NCBI RefSeq assembly: GCF_009936235.1
Contig: NZ_AP022314.1
Span: 3,596,001-3,660,000 of the forward strand
DNA length: 64,000 nt
Direction of reading: 5' to 3'
From: Mycobacterium xenopi
Lineage (GTDB): Bacteria; Actinomycetota; Actinomycetes; Mycobacteriales; Mycobacteriaceae
Shown here: positions 53,945 through 63,065 of the stretch, in pieces
Numbering within the stretch: position 1 is the stretch's first letter
How the letters are laid out: each line of letters starts with the position of its first letter
Notes under the pieces: model-generated
Told to the model about the DNA's origin: nothing
The model's database searches: none
What the model saw: the letters and a program-made list of their open reading frames with translations, nothing else
Program-made: the position numbers and the translations under genes

Positions 53945-54842
53945 GATGCTCACTCTCTTTCGGGGCGCTGCGCACAGCGCCGGGACGTGGGAGACCCATC
54001 GCCAGACGGGTCATCCTATGGAGAGCCTTACTGGAAAGCAGCCGATTGGCAACCAGCAACATCCGGGCATCGATGCCGACGGCACGGCGGGCAAACGGCG
54101 CGCGCTCGTCGAGCAGCTTCGCGAGCCGACGAGCGAAGCGCTCCGGGGGGCTGGCGAGAATGCGCATCGCAAGGCGGCCCCGTCGGTCGATGTTGGGGTG
54201 GTGAACGGCGTACGGCCCTTCGAAGTCGCGATGGTCGGAGGTGCCGGCGTCGGTGATGATATCGGTGTCGAACGTGCCGGCCACCACGACGGTGACTCCC
54301 AGCCCGAACGGTGCGATTTCGCCGGCTAGCGATTCGGCCCACCGCTCCAGCGCGCCCTTGGCGGCCGAGTAGGCGGCGATCGACGGCATTCCTCGCACAC
54401 CGCCCTGACTGGAGATCACCACAATCCGGCCGCGGCCCGCGGACCGCATCGACGGTAACAGCGCCTTGGTCAGCCGCACTGGGCCGAACACATGCGTGGC
54501 GAACATCTGATCCCACAGGTCCATCGGTGTTTCCTCGACCATCCCGGCCGCCGAGATTCCCGCGTTGTGCACCAGCACATGAGGGGCTCCGACCTCTGTG
54601 ATGGCCTTGGCCGCGGCCGCGACCGACGCGGAATCGGTGAGGTCGAGTTGCACGCCTATCAAGCGGGGATCACCGGCTGGTGCGCCAGTTGCGGCCAGCA
54701 GATTCTCAAGCCCGGCGTCAGGTTTTCGCATCGCGGCCACGACACGCCAGCCCTGCTGATAGAGGTGGACCGCCGACGCGAAGCCGAGCCCACGCGACGC
54801 ACCGGTGATGACGACAGTGCGCGGCTCAACGGCCGGGACCAC
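53937..54842 (-). CDS. SDR-family oxidoreductase (classical)
   Basis: A 301-residue classical short-chain dehydrogenase: TGASRGLG at the NAD(P) site, HNAGISAAG, SSQGGVRG and the active-site YSAAKGA. It lacks the insert of the mycofactocin-coupled group. The extended C-terminus is Arg-rich. GTG at 54842 has GGAGG five to six bases upstream. The start overlaps the end of the AveC-like gene by 17 bases and the end overlaps the aldehyde dehydrogenase by 8, so all three are translationally coupled. Confidence 0.87.
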   Translation of the reverse strand: MVPAVEPRTVVITGASRGLGFASAVHLYQQGWRVVAAMRKPDAGLENLLAATGAPAGDPRLIGVQLDLTDSASVAAAAKAITEVGAPHVLVHNAGISAAGMVEETPMDLWDQMFATHVFGPVRLTKALLPSMRSAGRGRIVVISSQGGVRGMPSIAAYSAAKGALERWAESLAGEIAPFGLGVTVVVAGTFDTDIITDAGTSDHRDFEGPYAVHHPNIDRRGRLAMRILASPPERFARRLAKLLDERAPFARRAVGIDARMLLVANRLLSSKALHRMTRLAMGLPRPGAVRSAPKESEHHG

Positions 54843-55962
54843 AAGGACCTCCGCCCACCGGCGGCTCGACGTGTGGCCGCCCGTGCGGCTGCGCGCTCAT
54901 CCACGTCGACCAGATGCCCACGGAATACGGGCCTGGCGCTCCCGCTTTTTCGTAAAACCCCTGCGGGTCATAGACCTTGGCTTCCGGATACGGCCACGGA
55001 CAGGCAACGGAGGTCGCGCTTCGTGTCCATTTGATGATGGCGAATCCGGTGCCGTAGCTGAAGTAGGCGATGTTGATGATCACGAACATCACCACGAACA
55101 TGCCGAGCGTCGGGCGGCTGGCGAAGATACGAAGCCGTCGCGCAAGTTTTTCGGCAACCGTACGGCCGGTGTCGTCGCGATACAGCAGCACACCGGCGGG
55201 GATCATCACGAATGTCACCATCACCGTTTCCCAGATGAACGGGAACTGGTAGGTCTTCCCGGCGAACACGGACCCGAACGGAGGGACCTGCGAGTAGATG
55301 TAAAACCCGGTGCGTACCAGCGTGAGCTCCAGCATCGCGTCGATAAGGATTCCGACGGGCAGGATGATCGCTGCCAGGCAAACCAGCGGGTGACGCCAGA
55401 CAAACGAGTCAACCGGTCGACGGGCCTGGATCTTGCGCAAAATCCAGATCGACGGGAAGTACGGCCCCAGGTAGAACATGATGTAGCCGATCACCAGGAA
55501 TGGCTCCACGGTCGGCGACAGCGACACCAGCGGCCAGTCTTCGGGCCAATGCCACAGCTGCGGGTTGTAGACCGCGTATGGCGACCAGTTCATGATGGGG
55601 TCTTGCCAAACGATCAGCGTCGTGACGATTCCCATCAACAGAACGGGGTGACCGGGGTGTCTGCGCCATGTCACCACGTAGACCGCGATGATGATCGACA
55701 TCGAGATGATCGTGAAGATCTGGAACAGTCCCAGCCAATGGTGGTAGCCAAATAGCGGTTCGACCGGTCGCGGGGCGCCGCTGACGTTTGGATTTCGGAT
55801 CCGCTCGGAGACAGCACCTTTGCGCGCGTAGTGCGCGACGACGGCGAGCACCGCGACGGCCAGGAAGATCCACAAGACGGGCCAAACCGACGCCTTCCTC
55901 GGTTCGGCTGTGGCGCGCTCGGTGGTCGGCGTCGAAGAAGGCTGCGCCTGTTCTGTCGTCAT
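54826..55962 (-). CDS. AveC-like (spirocyclase family) membrane protein
   Basis: A 378-residue polytopic membrane protein with about seven predicted helices, for example VLWIFLAVAVLAVVAHYA and IISMSIIIAVYVVTW. Hallmarks of the AveC-like family are visible: DPIMNWSPYAVYNPQLWHWP, SPTVEPFLVIGYIMFYLGPYFP, and VDSFVWRHPLVCLAA. AveC of Streptomyces is a bifunctional dehydratase/spiroketal-forming enzyme in avermectin synthesis; the mycobacterial relatives have no established reaction. It lies between a substrate-binding protein and an SDR in the same operon, which suggests a membrane-bound step on a lipid-like substrate. Confidence 0.78.
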   Translation of the reverse strand: MTTEQAQPSSTPTTERATAEPRKASVWPVLWIFLAVAVLAVVAHYARKGAVSERIRNPNVSGAPRPVEPLFGYHHWLGLFQIFTIISMSIIIAVYVVTWRRHPGHPVLLMGIVTTLIVWQDPIMNWSPYAVYNPQLWHWPEDWPLVSLSPTVEPFLVIGYIMFYLGPYFPSIWILRKIQARRPVDSFVWRHPLVCLAAIILPVGILIDAMLELTLVRTGFYIYSQVPPFGSVFAGKTYQFPFIWETVMVTFVMIPAGVLLYRDDTGRTVAEKLARRLRIFASRPTLGMFVVMFVIINIAYFSYGTGFAIIKWTRSATSVACPWPYPEAKVYDPQGFYEKAGAPGPYSVGIWSTWMSAQPHGRPHVEPPVGGGPCGPGR

Positions 55963-55965
55963 TGG

Positions 55966-57078
55966 TTACTCCTCACCGAAGCGGTCGACGAGATGGGAGC
56001 TGACCCCGTCCGGGTCGAGTTTTCGCGCTACCAAGTAGCCGGCGCCCATCCAAGCCCGACGGGTCCAGTTGCCGAACGAGACCCGAGTCCCGGGTGCACC
56101 GGAGGCGGCCGGCATCATCTTCACGCGTTCGAGCGCTTCCTTGACACCACGCGGACTCAAAGGATGTGCGTCGCTTAGTGCCCGCAACAGCGTCATCGCG
56201 ACATCGCGGTTGACCACCGGCACACACCATTCCGGCCGTCGCCCATATGCCTCGTGGTATTCGTCAAGAAACTTTTGACCGACCAGATTGCCCTCGTCGT
56301 ACTGGTCCACGCCGGTCCACCCCAAAAATGCGTTCCACATCACCGGATTGAGCCAGGCATTCTGGAACGCAGTGCTGGTGAAGCGCGGCGGATCCCAATT
56401 CAGAGCCTCCAGAGCGGGATTGACGAACACGATCCCGAAACCGAAGCCGCAATGGATGATCGCCGGGGCTTTGGCGTCGTAGAGCGTGCACACGGCTTCG
56501 GAGACATCTTGGGCAGTTTGCGCGATCGGCGCTTCGGCTACGATCCGAATACCGCGGTGTCTACACGCTTTTCGGAAGTTGCTCAGATAGGTCTCGCCGA
56601 CCAGCGACTGCTCCTTCAGCACGCCGACTTCGGTGTGGCCGCCCTTGGCGAGCAAATCCGTCCAGAAGATCGGCTCGTCGGTCAGCGATCCCATGGGAAA
56701 GGCGAAGAACCACTCCCCCAGCGCTGCATCGGAGCCGGTGACGCTGATCGCGGGCACCTTGAAACGCTCTTCGATAGCTTCCCGGGTCGGGACCGCGTTG
56801 TCGGTGATGCTCGGCCCAAAAATCGCCAGGCAACCCTCATCGCACAGTTCGCCGTAGGCGTCGATGACCGCCTTGACCGACCCTTTGGGCAATCCTTCCA
56901 CCTCGCGATAGATGATCTCGATCGGACGGTCGATCAGGCCTCGTTCGACGCCTTGCTTGAACACGAGGTCGAACGGCTGGGTCAGGTCTTCGAAGTAGGT
57001 CTTGGGAAAGCCCTCCGGCAGCCGAAAATCCATGAGGTAGCCGATCTTGATCGGTTCGGCGGTGCTTTCGTAGGACAT
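55966..57078 (-). CDS. Periplasmic-binding-like (branched-chain amino acid type) protein without signal peptide
   Basis: A 370-residue protein of the type I periplasmic-binding fold (Peripla_BP_6 / LivJ-like): IKIGYLMDFRLPEGFP, VIDAYGELCDEGCLAIFGPSITDNA, VPAISVTGSD, and GHTEVGVLKEQSLVGETYLSNFRKAC. Normal members start with a signal peptide or lipobox; here the protein opens MSYESTAEPIKIGYL, so it is predicted cytoplasmic. No ABC permease or ATPase gene is nearby. It may sense or bind an acid or amide inside the cell. RBS ACGGAGGTC precedes the ATG. It starts after a 95-base gap holding the shared 19-bp site. Confidence 0.82.
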   Translation of the reverse strand: MSYESTAEPIKIGYLMDFRLPEGFPKTYFEDLTQPFDLVFKQGVERGLIDRPIEIIYREVEGLPKGSVKAVIDAYGELCDEGCLAIFGPSITDNAVPTREAIEERFKVPAISVTGSDAALGEWFFAFPMGSLTDEPIFWTDLLAKGGHTEVGVLKEQSLVGETYLSNFRKACRHRGIRIVAEAPIAQTAQDVSEAVCTLYDAKAPAIIHCGFGFGIVFVNPALEALNWDPPRFTSTAFQNAWLNPVMWNAFLGWTGVDQYDEGNLVGQKFLDEYHEAYGRRPEWCVPVVNRDVAMTLLRALSDAHPLSPRGVKEALERVKMMPAASGAPGTRVSFGNWTRRAWMGAGYLVARKLDPDGVSSHLVDRFGEE

Positions 57079-57124
57079 CTGACCTCCGTGGATGTGGTGG
57101 CCTGGAGAAAGACTTTCACGGATA

Positions 57125-57143
57125 TGACCTAATATTTGTTCTA
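57125..57143. promoter_or_regulatory. Shared regulatory site, copy 1
   Basis: TGACCTAATATTTGTTCTA lies 46 bases upstream of the start of the binding-protein gene. The copy at 59666-59684 agrees at 16 of 19 positions in the same orientation. It probably marks an internal promoter or operator of the leftward operon. Confidence 0.6.
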
Positions 57144-57173
57144 GACCCTAGCGGCGGGTGTTGCGACCGTCAA

Positions 57174-57974
57174 TCATGGTCCAGTCAGGTGGTCGCTCAG
57201 GTACACGTCGATCATCTCCAGCAGGCCGCTCGCCACCACGGAATCGTCGGTGAGTGGCCCGGCGATCGCGGCCCGGGCAGCCTCGCGCGGGCTCAGTCCT
57301 TCGGCGAGGAGCTTTCCGGCGGCGACCAGCACCCTCGTCGAGGCCACCTCGCGCAGCCCCGGGGTTTCCAGACGACGGATCGCCTGACCCAACCGCACCA
57401 GTTGCGCGGCCTGGTCGTGGTCGATTCCGGCTTCATGCGCCACGATCTTCTGCTCGAGCTCCGGTGTCGGAAAGCCGAATTCAATGGCAACCATTCGTTG
57501 CCGGGTCGAGTCTTTGAGGTCCTTGAGAACGCTCTGGTAGCCCGGGTTGTACGACACCACCAGGCAGAATTCAGGCGTGGCATCAAGTGTGATGCCGAGC
57601 CGCTCGATCGGGAGCTGACGGCGATGATCGGCGAGCGGATGCAGTACGACGGTGGTGTCCTGGCGCGCTTCCACAACCTCGTCGAGGTAGCAGATCGCGC
57701 CCTCACGCACAGCCCGCGTCAACGGCCCGTCGACCCATTCTGTCTCGCCGCCCTTGAGCAGGAACCGACCGACGAGATCGGCGGTAGTCAGGTCGTCGTG
57801 GCACGCCACGGTGATAAGCGGCCGGCCCAGGTCATGGGCCATCGCTTCGACGAATCGTGTCTTGCCGCACCCGGTCGGTCCCTTGAGCAGGATTGAAAGT
57901 CTCTGCTGGAAAGCAGCTTTGAAGACCTGTTCTTCGTTGGCGACGGGTACGTAGTAGGGTCGCGGTCCGCGCAT
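57174..57974 (-). CDS. MoxR/NorQ-type AAA+ ATPase
   Basis: A 266-residue AAA+ ATPase of the NorQ/CbbQ branch: opening YYVPVANEEQVFKAAFQQ, Walker A GPTGCGKT (about residues 32-39), Walker B ICYLDEV (93-99), then VVSYNPGYQS and the arginine-finger region LKDSTRQRMVAIEFGFP. Such ATPases work with a VWA partner to insert metal or remodel the active site of an enzyme (NO reductase, RuBisCO). The VWA partner is directly upstream. ATG at 57974 lies 4 bases after its stop; an upstream TTG would overlap it. Confidence 0.88.
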   Translation of the reverse strand: MRGPRPYYVPVANEEQVFKAAFQQRLSILLKGPTGCGKTRFVEAMAHDLGRPLITVACHDDLTTADLVGRFLLKGGETEWVDGPLTRAVREGAICYLDEVVEARQDTTVVLHPLADHRRQLPIERLGITLDATPEFCLVVSYNPGYQSVLKDLKDSTRQRMVAIEFGFPTPELEQKIVAHEAGIDHDQAAQLVRLGQAIRRLETPGLREVASTRVLVAAGKLLAEGLSPREAARAAIAGPLTDDSVVASGLLEMIDVYLSDHLTGP

Positions 57975-57978
57975 GTCG

Positions 57979-59636
57979 CTACGCCACCCGCCGTCCAAAG
58001 TCAGCAGAGCCCAGCGCCGAGCGGAACAGTGGGCCGATTACTTGACCGAGTTGCTCAAGCCTGGGAATCGTCGCGTGCGCGGCGCTGCCGAACACCTGCT
58101 TGAGGTCATCGACGCCGGTGCTGGCGCCGACGGTCAGACACAGGCATCCGATGCCTCGCCGACGCGCCTCGGCAAGGGCGTGCCGGGCGTCGGCGGCGCC
58201 GTAAACGCGTTCATAGCCGTGGTCGTAGGCCAAGCCGTCGGACAGCACGACCAGCAGCCGATACGGGGTGCCGCCCCGGCGCTCCAACACAGCGGTGCCA
58301 TGCCGGATCGCCGCGCCGAGCCTCGAGTAGGCGCCCGGGATAAGGCCGCTTAGACGCCGCATCACGAACACATCGAGGTCGTCGTCGAAACGCTTCACCG
58401 GCATTAGCTCCACGGCTGAGCGGCCCTGCGAGTGAAAAGCGTAGAGCGCCACCCGATCTCCGAGATCGTGTAGGGCGCAAGCCAGCGCGGCCGCAGCGGC
58501 CCTTTGTTGCGTGTGCACGGTCTGGCCGATCGCGCCGGGCTCAGCAGCCGAGCCGGAGACGTCGAGCAAAAGCAGCACGGCAAGGTCGCGTCGACGGCGA
58601 AGGCTGTCGAGATAGACCGCTTCGTCGGGTGCAGACCCGGCCATCAACTCCACGCGTTTTTCGACCGCGGCGTCGATGTCGATGTCGTCGCCCTGAGCCT
58701 GCCGGTGGTAGCGGCCCAGGCCTAGGCCGAGGCGAGCGAGCGGGCGACGCACATCGTACCCGCCCCACATGTCCGCCAGCGCGCTGCCCGTCGGCGGCGG
58801 GTCCACCTCGTGCACCGTGCACCAGTCCGGCCGGTACCGCCGCCGGTAGACGTCCCACTCGGGATACTTTGTGCCGCCGGCTTCGTCGACGACGCCGTCC
58901 ACGGCCGGCGCTATGCGGTTCGAGACGACGGCGCTGGCCCCGCCTCGCGGGCTGGAGCGCTTCCGGTGCGTCGGCGTATCCGTCCCCGGTTGGCCGCCCT
59001 CGCCGAGCCGGCGCACGACACCGAGCATTTTTTGGAGCAATCGTCCCAGCGCACCGCGACCGCCCACGGGGCTTGAGAAGACATCGAGACTGTCGCCCGT
59101 TTTGTCGTCGTGCAACTCGGCCAGGGTGTGGTCCGGTCGCCCGAGTCGATTGTGCTCGCCTCCAGTGCGCGAAGCCTCTTTTGGTGCCAAGAGATTTCGC
59201 GCGCGGATCTCCCCCAAACACCGCAGGGGGGGTCGGCGACCGCTTCGCGGCTGCGCGCAGCGGCCAGGGATGCGGCGGGGGAATCGGTTCGTCCTGCGAT
59301 GTCCCGGTCAATCAGCGAACGTGCCCGCAGTGGCAGCAGATCCTCGATTTCCGTCAGCGCCCGATGGCCCTCGATGGCAAGGTATCGCCGCGCCAACGCG
59401 GTGCGGCGGGTAAGCCACCGCACGATTTCAGGCTGGAGGCTTCCCGCCGCCAGCAGCGACGCCTGCACCGCTACCGCTTCGAGTTGATCGCCCACGCTGG
59501 CGTGGGGGTCGACAAAGATCACGCTGCCGTCGGACCAGCTCGGCTCGCCGGGTATGCCCGAGGCCACCTGCACTGTGCGGCCCGCGAGCGCCGAGGCAAG
59601 CAGGTCAAAGCGTGCCAAGCGGTGTGCTTGTTCCAC
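57979..59636 (-). pseudogene. NorD-like VWA-domain protein, frameshift near 59207-59232
   Basis: Two in-frame halves belong to one gene. The N-terminal half (59636 to about 59235) is a helical NorD-type region: LARFDLLASALAGRTVQVA, LTRRTALARRYLAIEGHRAL. The C-terminal half (about 59205-57979) has YPEWDVYRRRYRPDWCTVHE and a VWA domain with the metal-ion motif LLLLDVSGSA (DxSxS) and SDGLAYD. The break lies between a run of seven C and a run of five G on the coding strand; removing one base from each gives ADPPAVFGEIRARN, or adding one base gives ADPPCGVWGEIRARN. GTG at 59636 has GGAGGAAAA upstream. Probably 550 residues when intact. Confidence 0.8.
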
Positions 59637-59665
59637 CGAGTTTTCCTCCGACGCAGGCTGTCCAT

Positions 59666-59684
59666 TGACCAAATATCTGTTCCA
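59666..59684. promoter_or_regulatory. Shared regulatory site, copy 2, in the divergent promoter region
   Basis: TGACCAAATATCTGTTCCA lies between the leftward NorD-like gene (start 59636) and the rightward acyl-CoA dehydrogenase gene (start 59736), well placed to control both. The match to copy 1 at 57125-57143 is 16 of 19. No regulator gene is seen in the window; it may lie beyond either cluster. Confidence 0.6.
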
Positions 59685-59735
59685 CCGTAGAGTTCGCCTT
59701 GTCCGCAGTCAATCGCGTAAGGCCCTCAGGAGACC

Positions 59736-60893
59736 GTGGATTTCTCATACCCGCCAGAGGTGGAGCGGTTCCGTAACGAATTGCGGACGTGGCTGGCCGC
59801 GAACCTAACTGACGACGTCGTGGCTGCGGGCCCGCGGAGCGGTCGCGACGATGCCGCGTTCGAGATGCTTCGGGCATGGAATGCGACACTCGCAGACGCG
59901 GGCTGGGCTGCCGTTTCGTGGCCACGGCAGTACGGCGGCCGCGGCGCGACAGTGCTCGAGCAGCTCGTGTACGCCGAGGAGACGACTCGCGCGCGAGCGC
60001 CTGTGCCGCTCAATGTGATCGGCATCAACAACATCGCGCCGGCGATTATGCAGTACGGCACCGACAAGCAGAAGCTCACGCTGCTTCCCCGCATGGTTCG
60101 CGCCGACGATATCTGGTGTCAGGGAATGTCGGAACCCGAAGCTGGCTCGGATCTCGCCTCGTTGCGCACTCGAGCGGTGCGCGACGGCGACCATTTCGTC
60201 GTCAACGGCCAGAAGATCTGGACTTCGCTCGGGCATCGGGCCGATTGGTGCCAGCTGTACGTGCGCACCGACCCGGAAGCCCCGAAGCACAAGGGAATTT
60301 CATGTCTGATCGTGGACATGTCTTTACCCGGCATCCAGGCCCGGCCTCTCGTGACCCTCACCGGCGAAGCCGATTTCGCCGAATTGTTCTTCGACGACGT
60401 GCGGGTCCCGGCCGATGCGCTGCTCGGCCCGCTGAACCAGGGCTGGCAGGTCGCCACCACCACGCTCAGCCATGAGCGTGCCGGAGCGGCGCGGCTGTAC
60501 GCCGGATTGCAAGTACAGCTGGACGATCTGGTGGCCGACCTGGCCGGAATCGAGGTCAACGGCCGGCCTGTGCGGGACGACCCAGTGACGCTGCGCCGCC
60601 TCGGCGAGCTGGCCATGCGCATCAAGTACCTCGAAGTGCTCTGCCAGCGCTCGATTTCGGCGATGCTGCACGGTGGCGACGCGTTTTCGTCGGCCAGTCT
60701 GGCAAAGACGATTTGGGGCGAGCTAGGGCAAGACCTTGCCGCATTAGCTTTCGACGTGCTCGGGCCGTATGGTGCCAATGGCCGGTGGGCCGACCGCCGG
60801 CTGGCCTCCCGCTCGCTGACAATCGCCGGCGGCACGACACAGATCAACAAGAACGTCACCGCACAGCGCGTCCTGGGATTGCCGCGCCAATGA
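59736..60893 (+). CDS. Acyl-CoA dehydrogenase
   Basis: A 385-residue acyl-CoA dehydrogenase, opening DFSYPPEVERFRNELRTWL, with GMSEPEAGSDLASLRTRA, HFVVNGQKIWTSLGH and the C-terminal IAGGTTQINKNVTAQRVLGLP. The C-terminal GGTTQI replaces the usual EGT, so the catalytic Glu must be elsewhere or supplied by the partner. GTG at 59736 is preceded by CAGGAGA. It overlaps the next acyl-CoA dehydrogenase gene by 4 bases. The two differ in length and in key residues and may form an alpha2beta2 heteromer like the mycobacterial steroid side-chain FadE pairs. Confidence 0.88.
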   Translation: MDFSYPPEVERFRNELRTWLAANLTDDVVAAGPRSGRDDAAFEMLRAWNATLADAGWAAVSWPRQYGGRGATVLEQLVYAEETTRARAPVPLNVIGINNIAPAIMQYGTDKQKLTLLPRMVRADDIWCQGMSEPEAGSDLASLRTRAVRDGDHFVVNGQKIWTSLGHRADWCQLYVRTDPEAPKHKGISCLIVDMSLPGIQARPLVTLTGEADFAELFFDDVRVPADALLGPLNQGWQVATTTLSHERAGAARLYAGLQVQLDDLVADLAGIEVNGRPVRDDPVTLRRLGELAMRIKYLEVLCQRSISAMLHGGDAFSSASLAKTIWGELGQDLAALAFDVLGPYGANGRWADRRLASRSLTIAGGTTQINKNVTAQRVLGLPRQ

Positions 60894-61987
60894 ACCTCGA
60901 ACTCAGCGACGAGCAGCTGGCACTCCGCGACACGGTACGGCGCTTCGTTGCCGAAAAGGCGTCGATCGCCGGACATGTGCGCCCGCTGCTTGATGATCCG
61001 ACGGGCGTGACATCGGAGGTGTGGCAGGGTCTCGCGGATCTTGGAACCACCGGCCTTTTGGTGCCGCAACACTACGGCGGCGCCGGCATGACCATGGTCG
61101 AAGCCGGCATCGTTCTCGAGGAACTCGGCGCTGCGCTCTACCCTGGCCCATGGTTGTCGAGCGCGGTCGCCGCGACTCGTGCGCTGATCCGATTCGGCGT
61201 CGACGCAGCCGCGTTCTTACCGGGGATTGCCGAAGGCACCACGATCGCGACCGTGGGCCCTTTGATTCAGGACCGTCCGCTGCCGAGGACGACCGGGGGG
61301 CAATTTGTACGCGGTGAGATCGGGCTGTTACCGGACGCTGCCGCAGCAAGCTTGCTACTCGTGCTGGTCGATGAGCTCGACAGCACAGCCCTTTTCGCAG
61401 TCGAAACCTCCGCCCCTGGTGTCGTTGTGACACCGCAACCCGGAATCGATCAGACCCACAAACAGTTTCGCGTCACCCTTGACGACGCTCCGGCACAGCG
61501 TCTTGCCGTCGCCTCTGCGGAAGGTGTTGCCGCGCTTGTCGACGATGTGCTGATCGCCTCGGCCGCCGACGCGCTTGGCGCGGCCCGTGCGGTTATGGAG
61601 TCAGCTATCGAATACGCCAAAGTGCGAAAGCAATTCGGTCAGCCGATCGGCGCCTTCCAAGCGGTCCAGCATCTTTGCGTCGACATGTACGAAACTGTCG
61701 AGTTGGCACGCAGCGGCGTCATGCACGCGCTGTGGGCTGCCGATGCCGCTGATTCCTACGAGCGCCGCTTGGCTGCACTACGCGCGAAGGCATTCGCTGG
61801 CCGGTTGTCGACCGTCGGCGATATCGCGATCCAGGTCTTCGGGGGGATTGGCTACACCTGGGAGCATGACGCCCACCTCTACCTCAAGCGGCTCTTGAAC
61901 TGGCACTCGCTGTTCGGCAGTTGCGACCGCTACCTCGAGGAAGTCGGCGCGCAACTCGTACACCAATCGGCAAGGAGCAACTCATGA
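60890..61987 (+). CDS. Acyl-CoA dehydrogenase, shorter partner
   Basis: A 365-residue acyl-CoA dehydrogenase-like protein: LELSDEQLALRDTVRRFV at the start, GLLVPQHYGGAGMTMVEAGIVLEELG, KVRKQFGQPIGAFQAVQHLCVDMY, and VFGGIGYTWEHDAHLYLKRLL. The middle FAD-binding segment is poorly conserved, as in the non-flavin-retaining partner of FadE heteromers. It is coupled by ATGA to the preceding acyl-CoA dehydrogenase and by 4 bases to the SDR that follows. Confidence 0.87.
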   Translation: MNLELSDEQLALRDTVRRFVAEKASIAGHVRPLLDDPTGVTSEVWQGLADLGTTGLLVPQHYGGAGMTMVEAGIVLEELGAALYPGPWLSSAVAATRALIRFGVDAAAFLPGIAEGTTIATVGPLIQDRPLPRTTGGQFVRGEIGLLPDAAAASLLLVLVDELDSTALFAVETSAPGVVVTPQPGIDQTHKQFRVTLDDAPAQRLAVASAEGVAALVDDVLIASAADALGAARAVMESAIEYAKVRKQFGQPIGAFQAVQHLCVDMYETVELARSGVMHALWAADAADSYERRLAALRAKAFAGRLSTVGDIAIQVFGGIGYTWEHDAHLYLKRLLNWHSLFGSCDRYLEEVGAQLVHQSARSNS

Positions 61988-62915
61988 TCGACTTCACCGG
62001 CCAGGTTGCCATCGTCACCGGAGCGGGGCGGGGACTTGGCCCGGCTCTATGCGATCGAACTGGCCCGCCGCGGCGCATCCGTGGTGGTCAACGATCTTGG
62101 GGGGGTCGATGCACGGCGAGGGGTCAGACGCCACAGTCGCCGACAAGGTCGTCGAGGAGATCGAACGCTCCGGCGGCACGGCGGTGGCATCGCACGTGTC
62201 AGTCGACAGCCCGGAAGGCGGCGAAGCGATCGTGCGCACGGCGGTGGACCGGTTCGACCGTCTCGACGCGGTGGTGAGCAACGCCGGCATCTTCAACAGC
62301 ATCCCCTTCGAGGAGCTATCCCCCGGGGACTGGCGCCGCATGCTGAGTGTGCACCTGGACGGCGGCTTCTATCTGAGCCAGCCCGCGTACCGGGTGATGA
62401 AGAACCAGGGTTACGGCCGGTTCGTTTTCATCTCGTCGTCGGGCGGGCTGTTCGGCCAGCCGCTGGAAGCCCACTACGCCGCGGCCAAAGCCGGCCTGGT
62501 CGGGCTGACGAACGTCATCGCGATCGAAGGCGCCGAGCACGGGATCTTGGCTAACGGCGTGCTGCCGTTTGGGTTTTCGCGGATGGTCACCGAAACCGTC
62601 GGCGATCCTAAAGCCCTGGAGGAACTCGGGTTTCTGAAAGTAATACAGCCGGAGCTCGTCGTGCCTATGGTCGTCTTCCTAGCCAGTCGGGCATGTGAAT
62701 TCAGTCATCACAACTTCTCGGCCTGCGCAGGCCGCTTTGCGCGGGTGTTCGTCGGTCTCGGCGAGGGCTGGGTCGCCGAACCGGGCAGCAACCCGGCCGT
62801 CGAGGACGTCGCCGCTCACCTGTCCGAAATATGCGCGACACAGCCGTTCACGGTGCCGGCGTCGATCTTCGAGGAAGTCTTCGCAGTCTGCGAGCGCCTC
62901 GGGATCACTGCGTAG
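61984..62915 (+). pseudogene. SDR (hydroxyacyl-CoA dehydrogenase type), two frameshifts
   Basis: Start ATG 61984 overlaps the upstream stop. The protein opens IDFTGQVAIVTGAGRGLG, then the frame changes at a CCC run (62040-62042, one C too many), continues as RLYAIELARRGASVVVNDLGG, and changes again at a run of seven G (62099-62105, one too many). The rest is one frame to 62915, with NAGIFNS, SSSGGLFG and the catalytic HYAAAKAG, and a long C-terminal part ending VFAVCERLGITA. Corrected, it is about 309 residues, similar to (3R)-hydroxyacyl-CoA dehydrogenase-type SDRs. Both breaks sit in homopolymers, so a sequence error is plausible. Confidence 0.82.
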
Positions 62916-63065
62916 CCCGGTATTGACGTGTCGAAGCGGTCGTGTTAAGCAACTGCACGGCGTTTCCTACCGGCCAGGCGGCTACAACGCTGAGAGGGGC
63001 GTGGTTTGCTGGCCAGCAAGAGCAAGGCCCCTGGGCTCGGCGTCGGCAGAGCCAAAATCCAACCC

